This document shows positions 46,868-55,647 of a DNA stretch of 64,000 nucleotides, piece after piece (position 1 is the first letter of the stretch; each line of letters begins with the position of its first letter). The notes under the pieces were generated by a model that was given only the letters and a program-made list of their open reading frames with translations, searched no databases and had not been told where the DNA came from. Source of the DNA: CAVQYV01 sp963718295 [NCBI: uncultured Methylomirabilota bacterium] (lineage in GTDB: Bacteria > Methylomirabilota > Methylomirabilia > CAVQYV01); NCBI GenBank assembly GCA_963718295.1, contig CAVQYV010000004.1, positions 1 through 64,000 of the forward strand, in the 5' to 3' direction. The position numbers and the translations under genes were made by a program.

Positions 46868-47342
46868 AATCCAAGTTCCTCTGGCAAGCTTCCGGCTGGC
46901 AAAGACCCCTGACATCTTGGCCTGTTATGGAGTTGGCTCCTGTGTGGTGGTGACGCTTTATGATCCAGAGCTCAAGCTGGCCGCGATGGCGCACGTCATG
47001 CTCCCGGGAAAGGGGGATGAAGGGAAGGACTGCCATGGGGCTAAGTATTCTGGTCAAGCCATTGAAGGCATGATCCAAGAGCTCCTACGTGGGGGGAGCT
47101 CACGAGAGCGATGGGTGGCCAAGATGGCAGGAGGTGCCCAGATGTTACGTTGGGTTCCCGCCCCTAAAGGGAGGCCTCCCGGACGGCAGAATGTGGAGGC
47201 CATTAGGAAGAAACTGAATCAGGAGAAAATTCCGGTAGTCGGCCAGGATGTGGGGAAGGACTTCGGGCGGAGTGTCGAGTTTTGCACTGCGTCCGGACAG
47301 ATGCTGATTAGAACGAGTTCTGAGGGGTCCTGGGTGATTTAG
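46860..47342 (+). CDS. cheD: Chemoreceptor glutamine deamidase CheD
   Basis: 160 residues from ATG 46860, overlapping cheC by 8 bases. The catalytic pair is visible: Cys28 in YGVGSCVVVTLYD and His45 in MAHVMLPG. The C-terminal region (GKDFGRSVEFCTASGQMLIR) is typical. CheD deamidates glutamines in receptors to prepare methylation sites and is controlled by CheC/CheY-P. With CheR present and CheB absent here, it is the only other receptor-modifying enzyme in the cluster. Confidence 0.92.
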   Translation: MNKIQVPLASFRLAKTPDILACYGVGSCVVVTLYDPELKLAAMAHVMLPGKGDEGKDCHGAKYSGQAIEGMIQELLRGGSSRERWVAKMAGGAQMLRWVPAPKGRPPGRQNVEAIRKKLNQEKIPVVGQDVGKDFGRSVEFCTASGQMLIRTSSEGSWVI

Positions 47343-47360
47343 AAGTGAAGCTCCCGTCCA

Positions 47361-47401
47361 CCTGCCTGCCATCCTGTCCGCCAAGGGCGGGTGCAGGCAG
47401 G
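47361..47401. terminator. Hairpin between convergent cheD and the DUF1786 gene
   Basis: Perfect 9-base arms cctgcctgc (47361-47369) and gcaggcagg (47393-47401) enclose a second small stem (cgcc/ggcg). It lies between two convergent genes. There is only a short T-run after it, so it may act weakly or simply be a dispersed repeat. Confidence 0.4.
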
Positions 47402-47463
47402 GCCCATTTTACCGTACCGAGCAAGCTCTGTGTAGAATGGAATCGCGGCGGTACCACCTGCCC

Positions 47464-48552
47464 TCAATCGCTTCTGCTGCCGCAGGAGCGTTTTTCTTGT
47501 GCGGCCAAGATCAACCCCGCCGGCCCAGTCATCATCATATCGCCAAATGGAGCTGGATAGAAGTGACTCAGACGGGTACGCCTCATGATATCCCGCTGGG
47601 GGCCTGTTACCGCAATGAGACTCGATTGGGATAGACCTGGAGGGCCCTTCAGATAGAAGGCCCCGTGTCCACCTGCCCGGAAGACATCCTCATCGGTCAG
47701 GTCTCCCTCTGCGAATTTCCTCAGATTCTCCTCTAAGGATTCTGGACTGAGGGCACGAGTGTGATGTTCGAGGAGTCCCAGGACCTCTGCATCCTGAACG
47801 AGTGCAGCCATGGTGTGGCTATTTCCCAGGTTGACACAGAGGATGGGTTGACTAAGGGATCTTGTGATTTCGGGGTCGGCCAGACATCCGCATATGGCGG
47901 CCAAGGAGGTATCCATGAGCAAGGGCTGGGCATGATTCAGTTGCTCCAGAGATGCTTTGGCCGCCGCTTGCATGCGCAGATGAGAGGAAGGGATCTCCTC
48001 AGGCAGGAAGGCAAAGTGGGTGGGTCGGGGATCCCCCTTCAGCTTTTCCTTCATCCCTTGGATCCGAGAATATCGATTGCTCATCCCGGGAGGGGAAACT
48101 CCGTGATCCTGCACTGCGATGGCCGCTATCTCTGTTTGGCCCAGATCGATGTCCCAAGGGGATAGCAGTGCAGCCAGGGTGGTGAAATCGATCTCTTTCA
48201 AGGTGAGGTGCTCTCCCGAAAAGCCGGGGGGGACCTTCTCGACGATTTGGATCCCCATTGCTTTCACCTCCTCCAGGTCATTGCGGAGACTGAGGGCCGC
48301 CTCCCGGGTCATGAAGACCGAGAACCCGGAGCGAATATGGGCCGTGAGGGCAGAGATGAGACCGCCTCCCCCGATGATCGACCCATCGAGAAACATGTCC
48401 CGCTTATAGGCCAGCAGGGGCTTCAGCCTTTCCCGATAAAGGACGGCCGGAGAAGGAAGGACCAGTTTCGGGCAGTTCTCCGGCACTGCCCTGCTATCAT
48501 AGAGCAAGATATCTTGGGTTCCCATTCCAATATCGATGGCTAAGATTCTCAG
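47464..48552 (-). CDS. DUF1786 family protein (actin-like ATPase fold)
   Basis: About 363 residues. The region from the probable start reads LRILAIDIGMGTQDILLYDS, a phosphate-1-type loop of the actin/hexokinase superfamily; CVNLGNSHTMAALVQDAEVLGLLEHH is the second. DUF1786 proteins are annotated as pyruvate-formate-lyase-activating-like, without solid proof. The first ATG (48525) would cut off the LAIDIG strand. The codon at 48552-48550 is CTG, has AGAGGTGAG just upstream, and overlaps the end of the transporter gene, so I propose a CTG start. It is co-transcribed with the AEC transporter. Confidence 0.7.
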   Translation of the reverse strand: MRILAIDIGMGTQDILLYDSRAVPENCPKLVLPSPAVLYRERLKPLLAYKRDMFLDGSIIGGGGLISALTAHIRSGFSVFMTREAALSLRNDLEEVKAMGIQIVEKVPPGFSGEHLTLKEIDFTTLAALLSPWDIDLGQTEIAAIAVQDHGVSPPGMSNRYSRIQGMKEKLKGDPRPTHFAFLPEEIPSSHLRMQAAAKASLEQLNHAQPLLMDTSLAAICGCLADPEITRSLSQPILCVNLGNSHTMAALVQDAEVLGLLEHHTRALSPESLEENLRKFAEGDLTDEDVFRAGGHGAFYLKGPPGLSQSSLIAVTGPQRDIMRRTRLSHFYPAPFGDMMMTGPAGLILAAQEKRSCGSRSD

Positions 48553-48556
48553 TCGC

Positions 48557-49426
48557 TCACCTCTTGGCAGAGAATGCGAGAATGAGAGGAGTGGTGAGGA
48601 GGCTCAAGAGGGTGCTCGCCAGGATGACCGAGGCCACCACCTCGGGATTCCTCTCATACCTCTGGGCCAGGATGAAATTGATGATGGCGGAAGGCATGGA
48701 GGAAGAAAGGAGGATGACGGAGCGGGTCGCCCCTTGAATTGGAAAGAGAGAGACAATGAGGAAAGCGAGCCCAAATCCTATGCCGACCCGTAGGGCCGCG
48801 CCGACCAATGCCAAGAGGGGCGATTGGATCTTTGTATGGTGGAGCCGGTAACCCAGGCTGAGGAGCATGAGAGGAATAGCTGCTCCCCCGAGGATCTCAA
48901 ATGGCTTGATCAGGGCGGGATTCACCGGGACTCGGAAGGCCCCCAAGAGAATTCCCAGGGTGGCCGCATAGATCAGGGGAAGGCGAAAAGCCTCGCTCAG
49001 GTGCCCCCCCTGCGAGACGATCATGACTCCTAAAGAATAGCTGAGAGAGGCGGAGATCACATAGAATAGGACGGCGCGCGTGAGCCCCTCCTGCCCAAAA
49101 GCGAGCAGGGTCAACGGCAGGGCCATGTTCCCCGCGTTCATAAACATGACGGGCAAGTAAAGACCTCGGCACTCCCGGTGGGATACGCGCAGGAAAAGCC
49201 AGACGGCCAGGCCGCATCCCGAGGTGACCGTGAGCACCGATAGGGCGATGGTGATGAAATCGGCCATGATGATCTGGTTCTTGAGGAGGGACGAGAAGAC
49301 GAGGCAGGGAGTTGTAATGTAGAGGATGATCTCGCTCACCTCTCCCAGATTGATCTTCTTGAACTTGGCAAATAGCCAGCCCAAGGCAATGATGAAAAAG
49401 ACCGGGAAAACAGTAGCTATGATCAT
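48557..49426 (-). CDS. AEC family transporter (auxin-efflux-carrier type)
   Basis: 289 residues with about ten membrane helices. Family features: VFPVFFIIALGWLFAKF at the start, YITTPCLVFSSLLKN, MFMNAGNMALPLTLLAFG with the conserved Asn/Gly crossing, and the inverted-repeat half GGAAIPLMLLSLG and SSSMPSAIINFILAQRYERNPE. Bacterial members export malonate, malate or other organic acids. The neighbouring DUF1786 gene gives no clue to the substrate. The stop TGA lies within the ribosome binding region of DUF1786. Confidence 0.88.
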   Translation of the reverse strand: MIIATVFPVFFIIALGWLFAKFKKINLGEVSEIILYITTPCLVFSSLLKNQIIMADFITIALSVLTVTSGCGLAVWLFLRVSHRECRGLYLPVMFMNAGNMALPLTLLAFGQEGLTRAVLFYVISASLSYSLGVMIVSQGGHLSEAFRLPLIYAATLGILLGAFRVPVNPALIKPFEILGGAAIPLMLLSLGYRLHHTKIQSPLLALVGAALRVGIGFGLAFLIVSLFPIQGATRSVILLSSSMPSAIINFILAQRYERNPEVVASVILASTLLSLLTTPLILAFSAKR

Positions 49427-49441
49427 CTCAGAGTGAGTTTC

Positions 49442-50209
49442 CTATTTCTCTAAATCCTGTAGTTGCTTCTTGGCCTCCTCCGCCAAGGGGGACCGAGGAT
49501 CTGATTCGATCAACTTCTTGAGCGCTGCGATGGCTTTTTCCTTATCTCCCTTCTTTGAATAGGCCCCTGCCAGATCCAGGTAAAGGCCGGTCTGCCGCTC
49601 GTTGATCTTCAAGGCCTTCTCCCATTCCTCGATTGCTTTTTCCGTCTGCCCCGACAGCTGATAGGCCCTTCCTAATCCGGCGTGGGCGACCTCGGAATCC
49701 GGCTTCACCGCCAGGGCCCTTTTGTACTCCTCCTTGGCGGAATCAATATTGCCCAGTTGGATATAAGCCTGGGCCAGATTGAGGTGGGCAGAATAAGAGC
49801 GCCGATAGTCCGGATTGGCCAATGCCGCCTTGAATTCCGCAATTGCCTCTGGCCATCGCTCCCCCTTCGCATAGATGTAGCCCAGGTTGTTATGGGCCTC
49901 CGAGTTCTTGGGATCAAAATGGAGAGCCCTTTTCAGCGAATCGATCGCAGGCCCATCCTGGCCATCCAAGGAATACGCTGTTCCCAAGCTGAAATGAAAG
50001 CTGGGATCAGTGGGATCGACATCCAGGGCCTTGCGGAATTGGGAGATAGCTTCTTTATAGTTTTCGTTTTCCAGGTAAAAGATCCCCATTTTGTAATATG
50101 CATCCGCCCGTTGCATTTTCTTCATTTGGGCGTTCTTCTGAGCACAGCCAACCCCAATGGCCAAGACCACCAGAAGCACCAACCATAGCCTATTCCATTG
50201 CCATCGCAT
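49442..50209 (-). CDS. TPR lipoprotein (PilF/PilW-like)
   Basis: 255 residues. A signal peptide with lipobox VLAIGVGC (Cys about 22) is followed by six or so TPR units (ADAYYKMGIFYLENENYKEAISQFRKALDVDP, AHNNLGYIYAKGERWPEAIAEFKAAL, AHAGLGRAYQLSGQTEKAIEEWEKALKIN, LAGAYSKKGDKEKAIAALKKLI). This layout is common to PilF/PilW pilotins and other outer-membrane TPR lipoproteins. No pilus genes are near, so the specific role is open. It lies downstream of mltG on the same strand. Confidence 0.8.
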   Translation of the reverse strand: MRWQWNRLWLVLLVVLAIGVGCAQKNAQMKKMQRADAYYKMGIFYLENENYKEAISQFRKALDVDPTDPSFHFSLGTAYSLDGQDGPAIDSLKRALHFDPKNSEAHNNLGYIYAKGERWPEAIAEFKAALANPDYRRSYSAHLNLAQAYIQLGNIDSAKEEYKRALAVKPDSEVAHAGLGRAYQLSGQTEKAIEEWEKALKINERQTGLYLDLAGAYSKKGDKEKAIAALKKLIESDPRSPLAEEAKKQLQDLEK

Positions 50210-50322
50210 CGTCGATCCTCCTTGTTATGGGGTCCTACAACAGCATGGTGTGGGGGAAGAAGTGGCCGGGGAGAGTTGAAGGAAGGGGATTTCACAGGTC
50301 CTCTCCCTTCTTGGGGCCTCGG

Positions 50323-51360
50323 CTACAGAGATTGATATCTTCGCACCGCCCGACTATGTTCTGCCCAGGTGGACGAAAAATGGTGGCTCCCATTTCCCCT
50401 GGACACAAAATAGAGATAAGGAGAAGCAGCGGGCTCCAAGGCGGCCTCGATGGAGGTGGTTCCCGGGTTGCAAATGGGGCCGGGGGGAAGCCCAGGATGA
50501 ATATAGGTGTTATAGGCGGATCGAAAGGACAGATCCCGCCGGGCCAGTCTCTTCCTTTGGCCGCGTTCCTTCCAGAGGGCATAGATGACGGTAGGATCAC
50601 ATTGCAAGGGCATACGAATCTTCAATCGACGGTGAAAGACGGAAGAGACGAGGAATCGTTCGTCCCCCCGGGGGGTCTCCGCTTCGATGAGGGAAGCCAA
50701 GGTGACTGCCTGATGGCGGCTCATCGCCAACTGCCTAGCCCGCCTTTCCTGCGCGGGGGTAAATGCCTGGAGGAAGCGGAGAACCATCCGATCGAGGATC
50801 TCCTCTTCCTGCATCCCTTTCACCAAAAAATAGGTATCAGGGAACAGGTAGCCCTCCAAGCTGTGGGACTCCATGCCGTATCGCCGCAGGATCTCTTTGT
50901 CATGGCAAAGGCGAAGAAACCTCGCCCGATCTGCCAGGCCTTGTGAATGAAGTTGCTCGGCGACCTCTCGAATCGTGAAGCCCTCGGGAAAGGTGACCTT
51001 GTAGTGAAAGATCTCTCCCCGCTCCATTTTTCCCAAGATCTCCAAAAAGGACATTCCCGGGGTGAAGGCGTATTCCCCCGCCTTCAATTGGGTCGCAGAG
51101 CCGCTCAGAAAGGCGGCGACCACAAAGGGCCAGGGGCTCCGGATGATTCCTTCTTGCTGGAGGATACGGGCAATCTGCATCAGCCCCGAGTGGGGTTCGA
51201 CCTTAACTATCTGGCTTTGCTCCTCGACCCTAGCCCCTTTGCCCCGGGAGGCGGAATAAAGAGAAACTGCCACAGCGCTGAGGACCAATAAAGTCAAGAA
51301 GAAAACCAGCCAGAATCGATTCAGAATCTTCCTCGACCGCTTTTCCAATGCCTTGATCAC
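50323..51360 (-). CDS. mltG: Endolytic murein transglycosylase MltG (YceG-like)
   Basis: 345 residues. One N-terminal membrane helix (FWLVFFLTLLVLSAVAVSLY), a LysM-like region (IVKVEPHSGLMQIARILQQEGII) and the YceG domain: ILGKMERGEIFHYKVTFPEGFTIREVAEQL, LEGYLFPDTYFLVKG, ASLIEAETPRGDERFLVSSVFHRRL with the catalytic Glu, LQCDPTVIYAL, SAYNTYIHPGLPPGPICNPG. It cleaves nascent glycan strands and helps set their length. Its start overlaps the end of ruvX by 4 bases, a pairing found in many bacteria. Confidence 0.93.
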   Translation of the reverse strand: MIKALEKRSRKILNRFWLVFFLTLLVLSAVAVSLYSASRGKGARVEEQSQIVKVEPHSGLMQIARILQQEGIIRSPWPFVVAAFLSGSATQLKAGEYAFTPGMSFLEILGKMERGEIFHYKVTFPEGFTIREVAEQLHSQGLADRARFLRLCHDKEILRRYGMESHSLEGYLFPDTYFLVKGMQEEEILDRMVLRFLQAFTPAQERRARQLAMSRHQAVTLASLIEAETPRGDERFLVSSVFHRRLKIRMPLQCDPTVIYALWKERGQRKRLARRDLSFRSAYNTYIHPGLPPGPICNPGTTSIEAALEPAASPYLYFVSRGNGSHHFSSTWAEHSRAVRRYQSL

Positions 51361-51806
51361 CTCTGGTGGATCGGGTCTTCCCCAGTCCGCCGGGAAAGGC
51401 TGTCCAGGTAGGACTGCAGAATCAGAATGGCCGAAATCCGATCGAGGGAATCCCGGCCCCTCCGGGAACGCTTGACTCCGGATTCGATGAGGGTCCTCTT
51501 GGCGGCAACCGTGGTGAGGCGTTCATCCCACGCCCTTACCGGCAGTCCGAACTGCCTTTTCAGTTCCTGCACAAATGCCAGGGCCTTTTCTGCCTGGGTG
51601 CCCAAACTCCCGTTCATATTCTTGGGCAAACCGACTACGATCTCGTCCACCTCCTGCTGGCGGATGATCTCCCCCAGGACGATCATGCAATTCCGCCGGT
51701 CCTTGCCCTTCATGGTGTCAAGTCCCCGGGCAAGGAGCTTGTGGTCATCGCTAATGGCGAGCCCGATTTGGGCCTCGCCCAGATCCAGTGCTAAGGTCTT
51801 TCCCAT
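51357..51806 (-). CDS. ruvX: Putative pre-16S rRNA nuclease / Holliday junction resolvase RuvX (YqgF)
   Basis: 149 residues from ATG 51806, preceded by AGGAAG; the frame extends upstream to 51935 but without family residues. RNase H-fold: ALDLGEAQIGLAISD with the first Asp, EIVVGLPKNMNGSLGTQAEKALAF, VRAWDERLTTVAAKRTL with Asp/Glu, and SLDRISAILILQSYLDS with the last Asp. Family members process 16S rRNA 5' ends. It is coupled to mltG. Confidence 0.92.
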   Translation of the reverse strand: MGKTLALDLGEAQIGLAISDDHKLLARGLDTMKGKDRRNCMIVLGEIIRQQEVDEIVVGLPKNMNGSLGTQAEKALAFVQELKRQFGLPVRAWDERLTTVAAKRTLIESGVKRSRRGRDSLDRISAILILQSYLDSLSRRTGEDPIHQR

Positions 51807-52099
51807 CTTCTTCCTGTTTACGAAGATCCTTTGCAGCGCTGCTGCAGGTAGCTTCCGCGTTGAGTCGTTTGATAGCATGAATTCAAAGGATCTGTCAAGC
51901 GAAGGAGGCGAAATCGAATACTTGACAGAGGTCACGGACGGGGATGGAAGGGAATTGGATCACCGCCGTGGGACGCAGGTTTGGATCGGCCGCCCAGAAG
52001 TTCTTCGCCGTCCGCACCCAGGGGTTGCAGTTGCGTCATGATCCTAGCACAAGGGTAGAATCCCTACGAGAATGCCCTCTCCTCCTCCAGCGTGGCGGC

Positions 52100-52610
52100 C
52101 CTGATGGGGGGGTGAAGATGCCCCACCGTGGTTCAATCGATATTTCTTCCCCGGCAGTGATGAATGGCATCGTCTACATGGGATCCCAGGACGGAAGGCC
52201 CCATGACTTGGATCCGGTTACCGGGGATTTCAAAGGGAGCTATGCTGCGGGCGCCAATATCTACGCACCACCCGCCGTGGCCCATCCCACGGTCTGTATG
52301 GGATCTGACGACAAGAAACTTTACGCTTTGGATGCCAGCCTTGGCGCCCTCAAATGGATCCACAACGCAGGTACGAGCATTTCTTCTTCCCCTGCGTTGG
52401 TCAAGGGCGCCCTCTATGCAGGGTCGTGAGGCGCCCAACTTCATACCGTCGATGCTCTCTCCGGCGCCGGCTTATGGAGTTTCAACACGCCCAATGAAAT
52501 CAGACCCTCTCCGACTGTGGTCAATGGGGTGGTGCATGTCAGCTCCAGCGATGGATTACATGCCTTCGGCCTTGACCCAGAGGGAATGTTTGGGAGCATC
52601 ATCCCCTGTC
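52100..52610 (+). pseudogene. PQQ-like beta-propeller protein, remnant with in-frame stop
   Basis: Blades of a PQQ/quinoprotein-type propeller: SIDISSPAVMNGIVYMGSQDG, AAGANIYAPPAVAHPTVCMGSDDKKLYALDASLGALKW, SISSSPALVKGALYAGS, then TGA near 52428. The same frame continues as GAQLHTVDALSGAGLWSFNT and SPTVVNGVVHVSSSDGLHAFGLD. The stop thus interrupts an otherwise continuous propeller. No start or signal peptide is seen upstream, and the family match ends near 52600. It is a fragment of a larger secreted protein. Confidence 0.6.
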
Positions 52611-52734
52611 CTGACCCGGCCCGCCTGGTCCCCGGGGTGGGGCCTGAAGCCACGGATCTGGTGGACACTTGTCAGGTGGGCGGGGCGACTGCGAGCAGAC
52701 GCAACCTCCCCCACCCGCAATCTCGAGTTCTCCA

Positions 52735-52767
52735 CCCCAGGCAGGGTCGCACCCCCCCTGCCTGGGG
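52735..52767. repeat. Perfect 12-base inverted repeat
   Basis: ccccaggcaggg (52735-52746) and ccctgcctgggg (52756-52767) with a 9-base loop form a strong hairpin at the end of the PQQ remnant, opposite the amt-glnK terminator. It has no T-run, so its role as a terminator is unsure. Confidence 0.5.
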
Positions 52768-52792
52768 GTAATTCTCTCATCTCATGGGAGAT

Positions 52793-52835
52793 GCCAAAAG
52801 AGAAAGGGCCGGTGTCCTTTGAGGGTCCCCGGCCC
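52793..52835 (-). terminator. Rho-independent terminator of the amt-glnK operon
   Basis: On the minus strand GGGCCGG pairs with CCGGCCC (arms 52829-52835 and 52806-52812), followed by TTTCTCTTTT. It starts 28 bases after the glnK stop. Confidence 0.65.
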
Positions 52836-52863
52836 ACACCAGCTTGAGTTCGACTGCCCTGTG

Positions 52864-53208
<345 letters not shown>

Positions 53209-53247
53209 TCACTCCTCCCTTTCGGGCAGTAAGCAGTAAGAGGGAAA

Positions 53248-54471
53248 TCAGAAGGAATAGCCAGTTTCGCTATGCTGCGAGAGATCCAGGCCGGTTTCCT
53301 CCTCCTCCTCCGGCACCCTGAGTCCCGTAAACAAGGAAATGCCCTTCAAAATGATGAGGGTGAGGATAAAGGAATAGGCCATGGTAACGACGACCGCCAG
53401 GGCCTGGATGCCCAGAAGGGAGGGATTTCCAAAGAAGAGGCCATTGGCACCCAGAGGGTTGATCGCCTTTTGGGCGAAGAGGCCGGTCGCCAATGCTCCC
53501 CAGGTTCCACCCACCCCGTGGATCCCTACCACGTCCAGGGAATCATCATAGCCTAATTTCCATTTTAAGACGATGGCCCAGTAGCATAGAATGCCTGCTC
53601 CGATCCCGATGAGAATGGCAGCAATGGGGCCTACGAAGCCCGACGCGGGCGTGATAGCCACCAGGCCGGCGACACCTCCACTGGCGGACCCGAGAGTGGT
53701 AGGCTTCCCCCGATGCATCCACTCCACAACAGTCCAAACCAGGGATGCGGTCGCCGCTGCGATGTGGGTGACCACGAAGGCGCTGGTTGCCAAAGTCCCG
53801 GCCGTGAGGGCGGATCCGGCATTGAATCCGAACCAGCCAAACCAGAGCATGCCTGCACCCAGGATCGTAAGGGGGAGGTTGTGAGGTACCATCGGCTCCT
53901 CCCCTAACCCCTTCCTCTTGCCCATGACTAGCGCGGCGGCCAATGCGGCAATGCCGGAGCTGATATGTACCACGGTGCCTCCAGCGAAGTCGAGGGCCCC
54001 CAGATTGCGAATCCACCCTCCCACTCCCCACACCCAGTGGGCAATGGGGTTATAGACCAACGTGGTCCACAAGACGATGAATATCAGAAAGGCCTTGAAT
54101 TTCATGCGCTCTGCAATGGCCCCGGTGATCAAGGCGGGGGTGATGATGGCAAACATCGCCTGGTAAATCATGAATGCCAGGTGGGGGATGGTTCCAGCAT
54201 AATCTGCGTTGGGATCCAGACCCACCCCCTTCAGCCCAAACCACTGGAGGCCTCCAATGAGATGGCCGATATCGGGGCCAAAGGAAAGGCTGTATCCGTA
54301 GAGGACCCACAGGAGGGTGACCAGGCCAATAATTACGAAGCTCTGCATGATCGTTCCCAGGACATTCTTGCTTCGCACCATACCCCCATAAAAGAGCGCA
54401 AGCCCGGGAGTCATCAACATGACTAAAGCTGCGGAGACGAGCATAAAGCTGGTATCTCCAGGGTTGATCAT
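53248..54471 (-). CDS. amt: Ammonium transporter Amt
   Basis: 407 residues, about eleven membrane helices. Amt/Mep motifs: GLALFYGGMVRSKNVLGTIMQSF, GAIAERMKFKAFLIFIVLWTTLVYNPIAHWVWG with the pore His/Trp, DFAGGTVVHISSGIAALAAALV, GWFGFNAGSAL, and GIHGVGGTWGALATGLFA with the second pore His. The C-terminal tail GLRVPEEEEETGLDLSQHSE is the regulatory tail that meets GlnK. A candidate sigma-54 promoter is 50 bases upstream. Confidence 0.95.
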   Translation of the reverse strand: MINPGDTSFMLVSAALVMLMTPGLALFYGGMVRSKNVLGTIMQSFVIIGLVTLLWVLYGYSLSFGPDIGHLIGGLQWFGLKGVGLDPNADYAGTIPHLAFMIYQAMFAIITPALITGAIAERMKFKAFLIFIVLWTTLVYNPIAHWVWGVGGWIRNLGALDFAGGTVVHISSGIAALAAALVMGKRKGLGEEPMVPHNLPLTILGAGMLWFGWFGFNAGSALTAGTLATSAFVVTHIAAATASLVWTVVEWMHRGKPTTLGSASGGVAGLVAITPASGFVGPIAAILIGIGAGILCYWAIVLKWKLGYDDSLDVVGIHGVGGTWGALATGLFAQKAINPLGANGLFFGNPSLLGIQALAVVVTMAYSFILTLIILKGISLFTGLRVPEEEEETGLDLSQHSETGYSF

Positions 54472-54520
54472 TTCTCATACCTCCTTGTTCTACTGGAATG
54501 GGGCGATTACTGGGGAGAGG

Positions 54521-54538
54521 AAGCAAGTTGTATTCCAA
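54521..54538 (-). promoter_or_regulatory. Candidate sigma-54 (-24/-12) promoter of amt-glnK
   Basis: The minus strand reads TTGGAATACAACTTGCTT: GG and GC separated by 10 bases, with the TTGC of the -12 element. Only the CAC after GG departs from the TGGCAC-N5-TTGC consensus. A start would fall near 54510, about 40 bases before amt. Nitrogen-controlled amt genes are commonly sigma-54 dependent. Confidence 0.5.
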
Positions 54539-54733
54539 GTGAACGGAGGTAATAAAACTAAATACTTAGGCGATCTGTGCAGGGATGGGTCGCGTTCGAG
54601 CATACAAAAATGTATGGTAATGCAGTCAGTGATCCGATTAAGTTTTACAAGTTTGTAGTATCCGGGCGAGCCTTCCCTCTCGGAGAGAGCAATAGCTCCC
54701 AGGAGGGAAGATCATGGGGGGGGGTGGGGGCAT

Positions 54734-55471
54734 TCAGGAGGACTCTTTGGTAGTTCTCCTGCGCCACCTGCGAAGATCTCGCTTCCAGTCAGGGAGCTTG
54801 TCCTGCCTTCGACGGGGGGGGGGGAGAAAGGGCTGAAGGCCGAGATCCGACAAAGGGAAAGGTGAGGCAGGGATCTGCTGTTTCTCTTCCTTTGTCGGCC
54901 TGTGAATCTTCACTTTGGAGAGGGGAGGGCCCGAGAGATGCCGGGGAAGAAGGGAATCCACCAGAAAAATGAGCTCATTGGCGCGGTAAAAGGGGATGCC
55001 ATCCTGATGGGCCTTGAGGGCGTGGATCTCCAGCAAGACCGGCTCGGGATCCCGTCGCCTCCCGATGCGCAGGGCCAGTTCTTTGGTGGCGGCCAGGTGG
55101 ACATACTGTCGGCCCATGGGTCTGAGTCCTTGTTCCAGGATCACGGGGTAGGTCCTTCTGCGGGTCGCATGATAGAGGATCCTGGGTGGCTCGACTCTCT
55201 CATATTGGATCGAGACGGGAAGGGAGTCGCCGTATGCGGCGCGGATGCGGCTGCCATCGATCTCGAGGCGCGCCCGATCCGAGGTCAGGAGGATCTCCCG
55301 CAGATGATCCTGCCGCACAAACGACCATCCCTCCTCCTCATGGAGGGCCTGGATCAATTCTTTGATGGAGACATACCCCGCTGAATCTAACACCAACCCG
55401 TATTCATCGGGGCGATGCCTCAAGACGTATAACAGGAACTTGCTGAGACGCTCCCGGGCATGTTTGTCCAT
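54734..55471 (-). CDS. kptA: RNA 2'-phosphotransferase, KptA/Tpt1 family
   Basis: 245 residues. N-terminal domain with LSKFLLYVLRHRPDEYGLVLD (catalytic Arg-His) and WSFVRQDHLREIL. ADP-ribosyl-transferase-like domain with ILYHATRRRTYPVILEQGLRPMGRQYVHLAATKELALRIGRRR and FYRANELIFLVDSLLPRHL. Tpt1 removes a 2'-phosphate from spliced tRNA using NAD in eukaryotes; bacterial members keep the activity in vitro but their role is unclear. A basic C-terminal extension of about 65 residues (PPPRRRQDKLPDWKRDLRRWRRR) is longer than usual. It is divergent from the HAD gene. GC-poor 54540-54660 upstream of amt holds no gene. Confidence 0.88.
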   Translation of the reverse strand: MDKHARERLSKFLLYVLRHRPDEYGLVLDSAGYVSIKELIQALHEEEGWSFVRQDHLREILLTSDRARLEIDGSRIRAAYGDSLPVSIQYERVEPPRILYHATRRRTYPVILEQGLRPMGRQYVHLAATKELALRIGRRRDPEPVLLEIHALKAHQDGIPFYRANELIFLVDSLLPRHLSGPPLSKVKIHRPTKEEKQQIPASPFPLSDLGLQPFLPPPRRRQDKLPDWKRDLRRWRRRTTKESS

Positions 55472-55647
55472 AGCTGTCCATTCCCTGCGTCCAGATTAAA
55501 GGCAACGGGGTGAAAAGTCAATCATCGGTGCATACAAGTGCATGCGAGCAAATAGAGATCCATCCCTCACCGGACGATATCTGATTGACTTTCCTCACCT
55601 TCCTACATTATATAGGCGTAACTTCACGAGATGCTACCAACATAGAA

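Noticed and set aside
52400-52450. TGA recoded as selenocysteine in the PQQ remnant
   Set aside because: No hairpin like a SECIS follows, and the gene is already truncated.
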